Shown piece after piece: positions 21,171 through 33,643 of a DNA stretch of 64,000 bases. The position numbers were made by a program, and so were the translations under genes. The DNA comes from Hirundichthys speculiger. Taxonomy: Eukaryota > Chordata > Actinopteri > Beloniformes > Exocoetidae. The first letter of the stretch is position 1, and each line of letters starts with the position of its first letter. The stretch is from assembly GCA_018398805.1 (NCBI GenBank), contig JAGFBZ010000936.1, positions 186,001-250,000 on the forward strand, read 5' to 3'. The notes beneath the pieces are model-generated. The model did not search any database, was not told the origin of the DNA, and was given only the letters and a program-made list of their open reading frames with translations.

Positions 21171-22508
21171 TCTTTTTAATTTTATCCCGCTTGTCCCTGT
21201 TTGTTGCTATGAGCTCCACTTTCCCTGCAGATTATCTCTTTCTCTCTAGCTCTTTCTTTTTTTGCATGTCTGCTCACGACGAAGCTCTCTTGTGCCAAAT
21301 CGCTGTGATGCTGATAATAAGTGAACGCATGGCTAACCTTGCTTTTGTGCTACAGCAGGCTGCAGCTCACAGATTTTACCACACACACTGTGAGCCCTTT
21401 CAGAACCACGGACAGCTCTAAAAACAAAGAGACTCCAAACTACATAAGAACCTTAAAATGAATCTTTACATCATTTTTTAATAATTAAAAAAATTATTTT
21501 ATGATTATTTCAATACATTTCCAATGATGATTTATCCAGTCCCTCAGTATTATTGCAGGGAAAATAGTGACATCTGAAACAATGCTTGTCCTGTGTGAGA
21601 TGTTTTGGATTATCACCAACTGTGGATGATACTAGTTGTTATCACACACATAACTATGCAAAAGATTGACCAAACCTGACCTGCGGAGAGCTCAGAAAGT
21701 GCACTATTATCCTCCTGTTCCCTGATAAACAGAGAACAGATATTGAAAAAACAACCTTGACCTAATAGGTCAAAGTCAAACCTCCTGAGCGAAAGCCAAT
21801 CAAATAATTTCTACTCCACACATCAGCAGCTGTTTTACCTCAGATACTGATATTTTGTTATTTGAAAAGATTGATGGAAACTTCAAAAAAGAGAAACAAA
21901 GAAAGAAAAAGGTCAGATCACGTGAATCAGATCTGTTGTTTCCACTTTTAAAGTAGAAACATTGCTGTATAATAAGACAATTGATTTCATCTGGTTCTTC
22001 TTGGAAGACATGTTTCCACTGAGTGATTTCTTTCCCTTTGGCTCTGTACATGAGTGATGTAGCCAACATTGCCACCTTCAGGTAACACTTTGCAGCCCAT
22101 TTTATTCATTCCACAGCAAAATCAAAGTGAAAATTCCAAATGGAAACAAAAACATTTATCTTAGCTCTCAGCTGCATTTTTCTGGTATCCAGCTGTCATT
22201 TTCAATATGAACTGGTGAGAATAAAAAAGAGAAAGAAATAATATTGGGATGAAATTCAGAGTGAGGAATCAGGACTCCATATAAGTGCTCCTCCTTGTCA
22301 GGCAAATGTGTAAAAGGTAAATCTGGTATTTAAGCCTAAACTGTTAATATGGTGAGGGGCTGAAAGTGATTGGAGCATTCTGTCATCATGTTTTGTACCC
22401 AGGAGTCCACTGTCTCATGATTCATCCACATCTGTATTTGTCTTTGTATTTTATTTCCTCATTTTGTTTCTGTGGTTTTCCCTACATTGCTGCATCCTTC
22501 TCTACTAA

Positions 22509-22526
22509 CCTAACCCTAACCCTATC
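22509..22526. repeat. Short interstitial telomere-like tract
   Basis: Nearly three tandem TAACCC units (taacctaaccctaaccctat, from 22505) lie directly before the AG at 22527-22528. They therefore form the pyrimidine-rich part of the acceptor of the open frame that follows. Confidence 0.75.
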
Positions 22527-22528
22527 AG

Positions 22529-23269
22529 GACGGAGTCACTATTGGCCTGGAGGTACTTCTACCCAAAGAGGCCAAGCTCCACTCGGACACCAGCCAGCCG
22601 CTACAGTATGATGTCTTTCTCTACAAGATGGCCAACAACGGAGACTCCGTCTCTCCCAGCCAAGGCCCTCCCTCTCACTCCTCCACTTCTCACCCCATTT
22701 CTAGATCACCCAAAACACCAAAGACACCCAAATCTCCCAAAGTGCCTAAATCACCTAAACACACCAAGGAGTACCCGCACTGTAACCGTAAACCCTTGTC
22801 CGCCAGGCGCTCCTCACCTGGCCGCCACTCCTCACCTGGCCGCCACTCCTCACCTGGCCGCCACTCCTCACCTGGCCACCACTCCTCACCTGGCCACCAC
22901 TCCTCACCTGGCCGCCACTCCTCACATGGCCGCCACTCCTCACCTGGCAGCCACTCCTCACCCGGCCGCCACTCCTCACCCAGTCGCCATTCAGCACCTG
23001 GGTGTTATTCCTCACCCACCTGTCATCCTCCTTCCCCCCACTCCCCCTCCCAGTATAAATTCATGCACCCCTGCTCCTCCACCCCACCTCAGCTACCCGG
23101 TCAAAGAAGTTGGGCTTGCAGCTCTGAGTGCCCTGAGAAATGGAGAGAACACCAGAGTGGACACATCCGCCCGTCTCCCTCATCACCTCACCTCACCCAG
23201 CCACCTCCATCGCCATCCAGTGTGAAGTATAACGCTGTCAGCACCCGGTCACTGCCACCACTTTCCTGA
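22529..23269 (+). CDS. Unassigned terminal-exon-like open frame, Ser/Pro/His-rich with SPGRHS repeats
   Basis: From an AG acceptor in phase 0 the frame reads DGVTIGLEVLLPKEAKLHSD, QPLQYDVFLYKMANNG, then a stretch rich in SPK/TPK (KTPKTPKSPKVPKSPKH), about ten copies of SSPGRH, and a Pro/Ser-rich tail ending RSLPPLS at 23269. A second plus frame (22542-23225) is also open and ends with the protein-like VKEVGLAALSALRNGENTR, so a frameshift in the repeat is possible. I do not recognise the product. It lies 1.4 kb beyond the cspg5 poly(A) signal and could be an alternative far 3' exon of cspg5 (phase 0 joins 16504 or 16879) or part of another transcript. A poly(A) signal follows at 23779. Confidence 0.4.
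   Translation, partial: DGVTIGLEVLLPKEAKLHSDTSQPLQYDVFLYKMANNGDSVSPSQGPPSHSSTSHPISRSPKTPKTPKSPKVPKSPKHTKEYPHCNRKPLSARRSSPGRHSSPGRHSSPGRHSSPGHHSSPGHHSSPGRHSSHGRHSSPGSHSSPGRHSSPSRHSAPGCYSSPTCHPPSPHSPSQYKFMHPCSSTPPQLPGQRSWACSSECPEKWREHQSGHIRPSPSSPHLTQPPPSPSSVKYNAVSTRSLPPLS
22809..22988 (+). repeat. 18-bp coding minisatellite (SSPGRH units)
   Basis: The unit cctggccgccactcctca repeats about ten times with a few changes (cctggccacc, catggccgcc, cctggcagcc). The period is a multiple of three and so keeps three frames open. Units touch each other with no spacers. Confidence 0.9.
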
Positions 23270-23778
23270 CCAAAACCTCACTCAGTCCATCCCAGAAAAC
23301 ACACATTCAAGCACACAAATACTGAGTATTCGCTCCATTGTGGCTGTTTTTATTCTTTATTATTATTTTTTTTTAAACTTGTGATGTATAGATCTTTTGT
23401 CCACCAATCTGTTTTGTCCTTTTAAACTTGAATGACAAGGACAGCACTCAGTTGTGGTCCAGGAACTATTAACTGAGGCATCTTAACACTCATATTCACA
23501 CATGGATTCACTAAAATACAAATACAGACCACTATGTTGTCGCACATTTATACCGCTAGATGAATAACAACCTTTCAAAGCTCAGGTTTCTGAAAGCTTC
23601 AAATGAACTATTACTCTCTCCCAGCACGGTGCCAACACCAGCAGCTGCCGAGGATGTTGTTCATAAAGTTTTCATAGTGTTATAAGTGTTTTATATGAAT
23701 CTTTTGCTATTCAGTCTCTATAATTATTTCATGTTTTAATAGGCTTTTTAAAGTATATTTTTCATGTTTCTAATTCCC

Positions 23779-23784
23779 AATAAA
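23779..23784 (+). terminator. AATAAA poly(A) signal after the 22529-23269 frame
   Basis: AATAAA lies about 510 bases beyond the stop at 23267-23269, which would fit the 3' end of a transcript ending with that exon. Confidence 0.35.
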
Positions 23785-24172
23785 TAGATGAAAAAAAAAC
23801 ATGCAGTACTGTGTTCTGAAGGGAGGATAAGCAGCTACTGCAACATGCTGGACACGTATGAGGGACTCTGCTCTGCCCTCCTGGACAGTGTAAGCATTAC
23901 AACAGAAATGACCGTCATAACTCTGTGATTGGTTTTGATTTTTTGATTTTTTTTTTTTATATATCAATAGCGGAATCATTTTGAAAGTTGCCAATAGGAA
24001 ACACGTAAATGAAATCCATTGCAGCTGCAGTACAGATGCTAGTTTTCTAAACAACTTTTAATTGATCTATTCATAATGTTTTTCTCCAGCAAAGAATTGG
24101 TTTATTATCAACAACAAAATACATAAATAAATAAGATAAAAAAAATGTTTCTAGGGTTTTAAAAAGTATTAG

Positions 24173-24222
<50 letters not shown>

Positions 24223-24239
24223 TATTATTATTATTATTA

Positions 24240-24270
<31 letters not shown>

Positions 24271-27200
24271 TATTAATATAATAATATAATAATAATAATA
24301 ATAATATTGTTGTTATATAATTGTTTTTTGTGTTTTTATTTTTTTTACTTTAAAGGCATTTTTGTCCTCCCATCAGCTGAGGCTGTGAGTTTTTCCAAAA
24401 GCAAAGCTCCAGCAAGGATCAAAATAAAGAGTAAGCAAACCTTTAAAGGAAAAACACTAAGAATCACAGGCGGAATATAACCGATGAAATATTACTGTTG
24501 TTAAATTAAGTGCTGCGGCTAAACCATTTGCCTCAATAAATTTTTTTTTTTGGAGTTGGAGCAGGCCAGATGTCACTATTGTTGACTCTACCAGGAAGGT
24601 ATTAGCAAGAGACATATTCATCTGTTCTTGAGTTTCATCGTTTATAAGGGTTTCTAAAATTTTACAAAAACTTAGATGAATAAGGTCAAATATGAGTTAT
24701 GATAGTACTGCATGACAGTGACCTAGAGATTCTGATCAAAGTTCATCAGTCAGTACTACTTATAAATACTTTCCCCAACTTCAGTAATGTATTATAAGTG
24801 CACTCATACAGTATGATGTATTCATAACATCTTGTAACACTCTTTGCAAATGCTCATTATTGCGCAGGACAACGTCGGATAACATATTATAGGCATTTAT
24901 TATATCTAATATCTCATATCCCGCAGAAATCATTTTTCTTTCCTCTGGCAATTGAAATTAAACATCTTATACCCAGTCTGACCTCCGTCAGCATGGTTAA
25001 CAGCTGTGGCCCGCAGCAGCTCAGATCTCCTGTTGACTGATTTGATGATTTATTTTCCTGGAAAAAGCACCTTTGGGTTCCAGATGGAGGAGGTGCAGGC
25101 CATGTTAACCTACCCGCTGTTGTCTGCACTGACGGCAGAAAAAAATAGTTACTGGAAGGTTTTTAAAAAGAGGTTTCTGGGTTTAAAGTGCCATTCTCTG
25201 CATCTTGTGTCTTGCAACATCTGCAAGATGTGCACAGCATATCTTACTGGTTCTGTCCAAGGCCAAATTTTTCAAGCTTTTTCTAAGACTGGTGATTCAT
25301 CTAGGAGTTTTCTTTTTCCTGCAGTAGCACAGGGGAGACTATCTTCAAAAGGTTTGTCCCTGAAACTGAAATAGTTCAGACCTATGATAAATACTGTCCC
25401 TGTCCTGGTTCTCCTGCACTGTGTTTAGATATTGATCCACAAGAACCGTGTTGGGACTGCAAACTACCCAGGAGCTGGAGAAGTGACGAATCCTTCAGAA
25501 ATCACTAATCCAGCAGCACACCTGAGTATCTTGCTGTTATCTTACCAGGGTTGTGCTGCAACTGGAGGTCTGGTGGAGGTTTCGCTGCGGGACATGATTA
25601 GAGAGCAGGTCAAAGGAAGCATCTGAAGTATTCTTCACTGTACTTTTTTAAAATTTTAAATCCTATGAGGAGGTCAGTTGTCAGAGCCCCCAGCCAGGTA
25701 CCAAACCATTACAGTCTGTATACAAAAATGTCTTCTTTAATATAAAACCTGCTCACCAGTCCTTTTGGAACAAAATGAGTCAAAGGTTTTGTTGCAGATG
25801 TTCTTCACAGCATCCTGGATGCATATACATCATCTTAGACCGTTTCCGTTCAGTTAATCCTGCTGGACGTACCCCTGCTCAGCCTGACCCACATGTGTGC
25901 ACGCGCAGCGTCCCCATCAACCACGGAGAGGCAGTGTTGCCCAACAGTCGAAGCAGATAAGACCCACTGGCACTTTGAAACTGCTGATCTGCATCCTCAT
26001 CAGCATTCACGCTGTGTTGACTGAGCGGATGTGTGCTGATTCAACATGATGCTCTGATAACTGATTTTGTTATCACGGAGATATCACGGATGATCTCTGA
26101 AGATCTCGGGCTCATTTAAAGAGGAGATGAGAGCACAGTTGCGTGTATGTGAGTGTGCAGGATGAATACTTTTTTGCTGGGCAGGGCTGAACACGTGATT
26201 TGTATGCACACTGTATGTACACACAGTGTGTTTCTTGTCTGTGAGCGTGTGAACCAATCAGCATCCTTACTGCCCCTCTTATACAAGGCTGTAAAGTAGT
26301 TTCGATGACCCAAGGCAGATGTACCTCTCCCTGTATCACTCCCACACTGCCCATCCTTATGTTCGTACAACATCTTACACACACAAACACACACACAGGC
26401 ACTCCTCCGCCTCCTGAGATGCCTTCACTGCATACGAAGATTTTCATAATTAGGGGAAGCACACATAATGCAGTGGCTTGACAATTTCCCTCCACAAAAC
26501 TCAAACAAGTTACTAATAATACTTGACAGGATATTTAATCATACTTTTGTGACTTTCCGTCAAATCTTGATAAAATAAAATAGTTGTATAGGTAATAGGC
26601 CTTGTTCTAAAAAAGCTTTATGTCTCTACAATAATGTGAGACCCCCCCGACTCTCCGTCTCTCTCCTTCTCTTTGTGCTGCTGCTCATCTCTGTCAGTCA
26701 GGCTGAACGGCTTTCCAGTCAGGAGTGACAGAGTGGCATCACTCTGTGTGCATTTCTGGGTGCACAGACAAAGGGTTATTTCATCCAAAGGTTTTTCTGT
26801 AGATTTCTGCTCATAGCCTACTATTCACATAGCGTGTGTTTAAAAAAAAAGAAAGAAAGAAAAAAGAAACAGCCTTTTATATTTATTTCTTGACAGTTTG
26901 AGCAACACAAACAGGATCCTCCTCACCTGTGCTGCACCAGATTGATGACAGAAGTCAGAGCAACACAGAATTGTGTGAGAATAAAGGGGCACTCTCCAGC
27001 AGTTGTTGACTTTTACCGGCTTTTTAATCATTCTTTTAGCAGAGTTATCAATGGATGAAAGATTCCTTGTGGAAAAAAGTCAATGCGCCCTTGGTGTGAG
27101 GGCCAAGTGATGCCCAGCGCTCTTCCGTTCGGCTACAAGGTTTCCTTTTTTAATCCCCTGCATGTTTCAAATACCCCTTAAAATTCCAAACAGGTTCAGA

Positions 27201-28444
27201 ACTGAATTTCACTTCTCCATAATCCTTTCCATGAGTTTTTTTTTTTTTTTTTTTTAAATCGAGCAAGTCCTTAAGAGGATTTGGCCGTTGAGAATCATGA
27301 CTCTAAGAAAGAGTCCATGTTTGATCTGTTGGTCCGGAGAAGTTTGTCATAGTTTGTATATTTTTTTTTTTTTTTTTTTTTCCTCACTATGTTCAATATG
27401 AAGCTCTGCTCTAATTTTTTTTTTTTTGGACAGCTGGTCCACCTCCCATGCAGGTCATTTTTATACGGCCTCTCTCTGACTGTTGCAGCACCAGCTTCAA
27501 GAGTTACCAGCAGATCCTTTAATAAAACTTGAGCCTTCTGGGAGATTTTTCTTTGAATCAAGCAGTCATTACTGGAAAAACTAGCAGATACTGACATTAA
27601 CACCACTTGTACACAATATCATTTATATTGACTCCTTTTGTATGATTCTGCAAAACTTTTTCAATCCTCTTCTAAACTCAAAAGCATTTTCTTCTGGACT
27701 TTTTCCACAAAACAAGATCCAACATGATATGAAAAAAATAAAACATGTGGCCTCTGATAGTAAAGTAAAATGGAAAATGAAAAAAACCAAAAAGATGTGT
27801 GTTGAAAAACGAAACAGTTTCCATGACGAGCACTTACATTTCCAGACGTTCCCATAAACACGTCAAAATTCACAATGCTATGTTCATTTTGCTTGTGTTT
27901 TTTTTGTGTGAACAACGACGTTTAACACATACAGCAGATGAATTCTTCTCATGCACTGCTGTGGGCCACGTGCTGCGTTCACCCAACGCTCACCGGCGGG
28001 ATAAATGTTGCCAGTAAATAGTCTTTACCCAAATAAACATAACAATAATAAACGATTAGTTTGACAACCAAAACATCAACACTCACCATCTTGTCCATGA
28101 ACCCCCCCCCCCCCCCCACCACACACACACACACACACATACTCACATACAGTCAGTCTCAAAAACCAGCTCTCACTCCTCCCCACACTCCCCCCTTCCT
28201 CTTGTCATCTGCCATCTCATTCCCCTCACTTCTCCCCCTTTTGCTATCCTTTTCCTTTTCACCTGCAGCAGCATCACCCCCTCCCTCCCTCCCTCTTCAC
28301 CCCCCCCCCCACCCCCCCTTGGCTTTTGTATTGATTTACTCGATATCCCGCGGTCACATTCTTGTGGCGAAGGTTTCCGGTTGAAAACCTCTGACATTTA
28401 CCTCCCAGGCACAACATGGCTCATTTAAACCCCACGAAACAGTG

Positions 28445-28480
<36 letters not shown>

Positions 28481-31400
28481 AAACATGTCAATTCTCTGAA
28501 AGTTAGGGGATGACTGCAAACCTTCCTACTGGAGTAGCGAAACACTGAGCTTTCTCCAAGGCCACAGCGATATCAGTAAAATTGTAAATGCAACTAAGAT
28601 AGTCCCGGATACACTTTTTTTCTCTCTCTCTAACTTTCCTCTCTCCTCCTCTGTTCTTTGTTACCATGGAGATATCTCAGATCTTCCGTGGGCTTTTAAA
28701 TGAGGGGAAAAGTGGGAGACAATGAAAAGCGGTGAGCAACACCGCGTTTGTAAGGTCAAGCGAGAGCCAAAGTGTGCGCACACAGACAAAGCCTGGGAAG
28801 GCAGGATGGGAACACCCACAGGAGAGGAAAGCTGAGGCCCAAAGGCTGCACCCTGCTCTCACCCAGCGGTGCTGGAAGGAAGGAACCAAAATTTACCACC
28901 ACAGGTAGGAGGCACACATTCAAAACACCCCCGAGACGCAGATGTGCACAACTGGGAGGGCCTCGCCACAGCAGGCTCACCGGCAGAGCGGCTTACAGGG
29001 ATGTGATAGTTGTGCATGAGAGGTTACTGGGCAGCATCTCTCTCCATTTAGACACTTTATTCACTAGAGATTCCACTGTTTACCCAGTAAGACTCATAAG
29101 AATAATTTCATGTTGTTATTGGTTAAAAGATTGACTGATTTTATTGCTCACATTAATTGGACTTGGAAAGCTTATGCAAACACGTTCTAAAATAATTGCC
29201 TACTGATACAAGTCAGTGTGAAATTGCATTAACATCCTCTCACTCCTCTCTTCTCTTCCGTTTAGTGTTCTTCACTCCTGTCACTGTATAACTGGCTGTC
29301 AGACCGAGGCAGTTAATGTGCTCAAGAGCCAGCTGTCCCTCAAATAACACACTCAATAATTCATATTGCAAGGCACACACCACCACACACACACACAAAC
29401 AGCGGTCTGTGTGTGAGTGTATTGAGATGCACTTCAGTTCAACAGTTTGTATACAACCCCACATTGGAAAGCCAGGGGCAGTATAGAAAAAGATAAAAAC
29501 ACATAGAAAATGTTGGAGCCCGATCCAGCTGTCATGGGATGACAAATAAACATTCAGCTCAGAATCACCAGTTAACCAAACACGTACGTGTTTGGACTGG
29601 AGGAAGCCAGAGTACCTGGAGGAACCTGCAAGCTAAACACACGTAGGCCCCACAGAGAATTTGAATCCGGAAAGTCTCTCGCTGCGAGATCTTTTTGTAC
29701 AATTCTGCATTACTGTTGCCGTCACAGAAATGCTGGTTACCTTTGATAATTGTTCTAATACAAGCCTCCACACCATAAAAGACCCTGGCTTTTAGACTTG
29801 TTACTGATAGTCGTCTAAGTGGTTCATCTCCTCTTTGTGTTGGTGTGTCCCAGATCACTCTGACCCCAGAGAGGTCAACGCCATGTCTGAGCTGAAGCTG
29901 AACTTAGGGCTTTCCGTTTTGTGCAGCAAGGTTTTAGAAATTCTGAATGTAACTTTTGTAGCACTTAACTAAGGTTTCCCAAACTGATAGAGTTGCATCA
30001 GCTACTCATGAATGATGGCTCTTAATGCCGTGAACTGTTTCATATTTAGCTTTGTAGGAGCATGATTATACACATCCCTTCCAATCTTTCTTTGAGGGCC
30101 ATTGCTTTTAATCATATCAATCATTTTCTCACACATTTTTGCTCTTCAAAACGTTGCCTTTCATGGATAAGGGTTTTATACCAAACCAATATTACAATCA
30201 CTGTCTGACATTACGTTTAAAAAAAAAAAAAACTTTCTTTCACCTAATAACTTGCCCTAAATTGCACTTGGATTGTATGCAAAATCAGAAATGCAATAAA
30301 AACGGATTTTCCTGAACTCGTACTGTTAGCATTGACGTTACAGTCAAAGTAAATGTAAAATCACTGCTTTTCTTCATGCAGGACATTTTCCATACCCTCC
30401 CAACTTTTTCTGATTTTAGGTTGTATAAAGAATGGAAATAAGTGAATGAGTATGGAACCCTTTGAGTACTGATCAACTCTGGATGGACAATATTCAAGTA
30501 TTTAAAGAAGTATTTATCTGTCAGAGACGGCCTCAGTCATAGTTTGTGTGTATGTGCAGCAGTGGGTGTGTGTTTGTGTTCTTTTTACTAATGGAAATCC
30601 AATTTCTCATGAGTTGAGTCAGCACTAGTACAGCAGTAGATCCATCATGTCAGAAACCCAGGAAAAATCTGGGGCCATCCTTCTCTCAGACCCTCCAAAT
30701 AATTCCCAAGAATGCTTCGATTCAGCCAAGACTCTTTCAGTTTTCCTCTGAAAGGAAAACTGTTATTCATTTCATTCATTCAGTGAGCGCAAGTGCAGTC
30801 GAGTACCAGAAGAAAGAACAAGTGTCGACAAGAGCCATGGGATGTGTGTGCTTTTGTCAAACTGACTCTGGAGTCACGTCCTTCAAGTGCACACAAACAC
30901 AAACTAGCGCTTTGAAACAGCAGTAAAGCAGAAACTCTGGTGTTTGAGATAAAGTTAGTTTTTTTTTTTTCCAAGTCACTTTGAAAAGAGAATTAACATG
31001 GCTTCAGATGCCTGCAGAAAGAGACGGCATGAAAGTAATCTAAGTCTAGTGTAGCCCTGACCTGATATGGCTTCCTTTAAGGTTGTTTTTTTTAGGTGCT
31101 GACTCCATTTACAGCAGCAGTGCACTGTATTGATCTGCTGTCATCTATCTGCTTCTGCCATGTAAGGAACATGTTAACTTAATTGGCACTGAATCATTTT
31201 ATACAACAATGATTTCATTATTTAATTTCAATGTGAGAAAAAAGTGTGGACAGCTTTGGATTTCAAACTTTAGATCAAACGGAAACAACAACTAACGTTG
31301 TTTCCGCAAGCGTGTGAAGCTGCTCACCCAACAGTATAATTAGCATTTTCTCAACTTTGTGATTCATTTGATAATCTATTATGAGCATAAATGTTTTTTG

Positions 31401-31774
31401 CTTTAGAAGCAAAGTACAAGAATTTTTTTAATCTGAAGGATCTAGATTTTTGACTATGGAAGGTCTGCTTGATATGGATTTTATATTTAAAAATTTCATA
31501 TGGCATGTCTTGGCAACCAAATCCTCAGTCTACCCCGAGTAATGTCTTATGTCTTAAAAACCATTGTTTCAAGCATTTCACGAGAATATTGAAGATGCAT
31601 CAGTAAATATGTCCTCGTGTTTACAAATGTTGGGTACATTGGATTAATAGAGTTTTCAAACAGCCTTATCGCCTTTGTTCTTGATTTGATTTGACTGATA
31701 TTTGGTTCAACAAATCAATTTGGTTCACTTCAAATCAGAGTAAAAAACTTCAAAAATAATAGAGAGGTCATGGA
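23785..31774. other. Intergenic interval with no supported gene
   Basis: Eight kilobases without a recognisable exon. It contains the AAT/ATT tract, poly-T runs (27239-27256, 27361-27382, 28446-28477), a C-run and CA tract at 28100-28140, and a pyrimidine-rich block at 28170-28320. Short open frames are scattered on both strands, none with family resemblance. A short piece at about 30295-30426, ending ttttctgattttaggttgta, resembles a Tc1-family terminus like the one at 58480-58503. Confidence 0.55.
24173..24306. repeat. AAT/ATT microsatellite forming a palindrome
   Basis: About sixteen AAT units run directly into about sixteen ATT units and then back to AAT. The first two blocks are inverted complements of each other and could fold into a hairpin of about 45 base pairs. 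Confidence 0.92.
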
Positions 31775-33009
31775 TACACTTTATTGCCAAAGGTATTTGC
31801 TCACCTGCCTTGACTCACATACGAGCTTTAGTAACATCCCATTCTTAATCAACATGATGTGGGTCCACCCTTTGCAGCTAGAACAGCTTCAACTCTTCTG
31901 GGAAGGCTGTCCACGAGGTTTAGGAGTGTGTTTATGGGGATTTTGGACCATTCTTCCATAAGAACATTTGTGAGGTCAAACACTGATGTTGGCTGAGAAG
32001 GTCTGGTTCTCAGTCTCTGCTCTAATTCATCCCAAAGGTCTTCTATCAGGTTGAGGTCAGGACTCTGCAGGCCAGTCAAGTTCATCAACACCAGACTCTT
32101 CCATCCATGTCTTTATGGACCTTACTTTGTGCTCTGGTGCACAGTCATGTAGGAAGAGGAAGGGACTAACTCCAAACTGTTCCCACAAAGTTGGGAGGAT
32201 GGAATTGTCCAAAATATCTTGGTCTGCTGAAGCATTCAGAGTTCCTTTCACTGGAACTAAGGAGCCGAGCCCAGCTCCTGAAAAACAACCCCACACCATA
32301 ATCCCCCCTCCACCAAACTTCACACTTGGATCAATGCAGTCAGACCAGTACCGTTCTCCTGGGAACCACCAAACCCAGACTCTTCCATCAGATTACCAGA
32401 TGGAGAAGCGTGATTCTTCACTCCAGAGAACGTTCCTCCACTGCTCTAGAGTCCAGTGGTGGCTGCTTTACTCCACTGCATCTGCCGCTCTGCATTGTAC
32501 TTGGTGATGTCTGGCTTGGATGCAGCTGCTCCACCATGGAAACCCATTCATGAAGCTCTCTTCACTCTTGTCGAGCTAATCTGAAGGCCACATGAAGTTT
32601 GGAGGTCTGTAGTGATTGACTCTGCAGAAAGTTGGGGACCTCTTCGCACTACGTGCTTCAGCATCCTCTGACCCGCTCCATCAGTCTACGTGTCCTACCA
32701 CTTCATGGCTGAGTTGCTGTCGTTCCCAAACTCTTCCATTTCCTTATAATACAGCTGACAGTTGACTGTGGAATATTTAGGAGCAAAGAAATTTCATGAC
32801 TGGATTTGTTTCACAGGTGTCGTCCTATCACAGTTCCACGCTGGAATTCACTGAGCTCCTGAGAGTGACTCATTCTTTCACTAATGTTTGTAGAAACAGT
32901 CTGCATGTCTAGGTGATTAATTTAATACAACTGTGGCCATGGAAGTGATTGGAACACCTGATTCTGATCATTTGGATGGGTGAGCAAATACTTTTGGCAA
33001 TGTAGTGTG
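31775..33009 (-). mobile_element. Near-complete Tc1-like transposon with frame-broken transposase
   Basis: The terminal inverted repeats are cactttattgccaaaggtat on the left and, reverse-complemented on the right, cactacattgccaaaagtat. TA precedes the left end and a worn TG follows the right end. Length is about 1.23 kb, standard for Tc1. On the minus strand, one frame (32323 to 32057) reads [20 protein letters not shown] and LHDCAPEHK, where the second catalytic aspartate is expected. Another (32091 to 31849) reads [18 protein letters not shown], carrying the third catalytic acidic residue. The two are one base out of frame at about 32075, and the N-terminal DNA-binding part (32330-32900) is full of stops. 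It is an inactive copy. Confidence 0.9.
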
Positions 33010-33184
33010 TATGTATATATGTGTGTGTGTCCACTTTGCTCTTGTGTACTGCAGCACTAATGAAAGTTAGACACAGGCCAAGTCATTTGCCTAATGAGCC
33101 TTGCACTGAAAAGAGAAAGCACTGTAGCAGGGTAAAGATGCTGAGGCACATTTATTGATCACTCTAAATTTATTATCAGGTGAA

Positions 33185-33643
33185 TTACCTGGTTATAAAA
33201 GTCCAACCCAATGATGCACAATCACATACGTGACAACAGTCCCACGCACCACGCTGGTAGATGGTGACCACAGCGTCAGAAACCAGGATGGATGATCTTT
33301 GTCTTTCCTTTCTGCTCAGCTGCTCTAAAAGGCACCAACGACCCACCACACCACACACCTCACCCTCCAGTCCACCCCCACAAGGGCTGATGATGTGCAG
33401 GCTCTGCAGAGCAGGACTTTCAAACCATACCATTACCATTTCAAAGAGCATGCTGTTACTTTTTAGACCTACAAGCTGTGGCATGTTAAATGGAGCAGGA
33501 CGTAGGTAGCCACAAACTTCCTCATCACTGCACATCTTTATGAGTAAAATGATAGCCAACCACTGTGTGGCCATCATTTCAGACAGCAAGCTGCTGTATG
33601 TTGTTTCAATTATGGAACAGACACTGGTGCTGAGCGCGTCCAC
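33185..33643 (-). other. Unassigned 152-codon open frame
   Basis: The frame reads MDALSTSVCSIIETTYSSLL...FNMPQLVGLKSNSMLFEM...CHVCDCASLGWTFITR and is longer than most chance frames nearby. There is a weak acceptor-like gccttacag just upstream of it on the minus strand. I recognise no domain. It could be an exon of an unseen gene, a retrocopy fragment or chance. It lies in the gap between the Tc1 element and the mrpl3 3' end. Confidence 0.2.

Noticed and set aside
22809..22988. Possible CRISPR-like array of 18-bp repeats
   Set aside because: Units are directly adjacent without unique spacers and the organism is a vertebrate; it is a coding-frame minisatellite.
22542..23225. The overlapping second plus frame (228 codons) as an independent gene
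   Set aside because: It starts inside the acceptor-linked exon and its length comes mainly from the 18-bp repeats. Only its last 40 codons look protein-like, so it is mentioned as a possible frameshift instead.
27075..27140. tRNA-like segment on the minus strand with an A-box-like tagccgaacgg
   Set aside because: No B box, no matching acceptor stem and no proper T arm could be found. At best it is a tRNA-derived repeat fragment.
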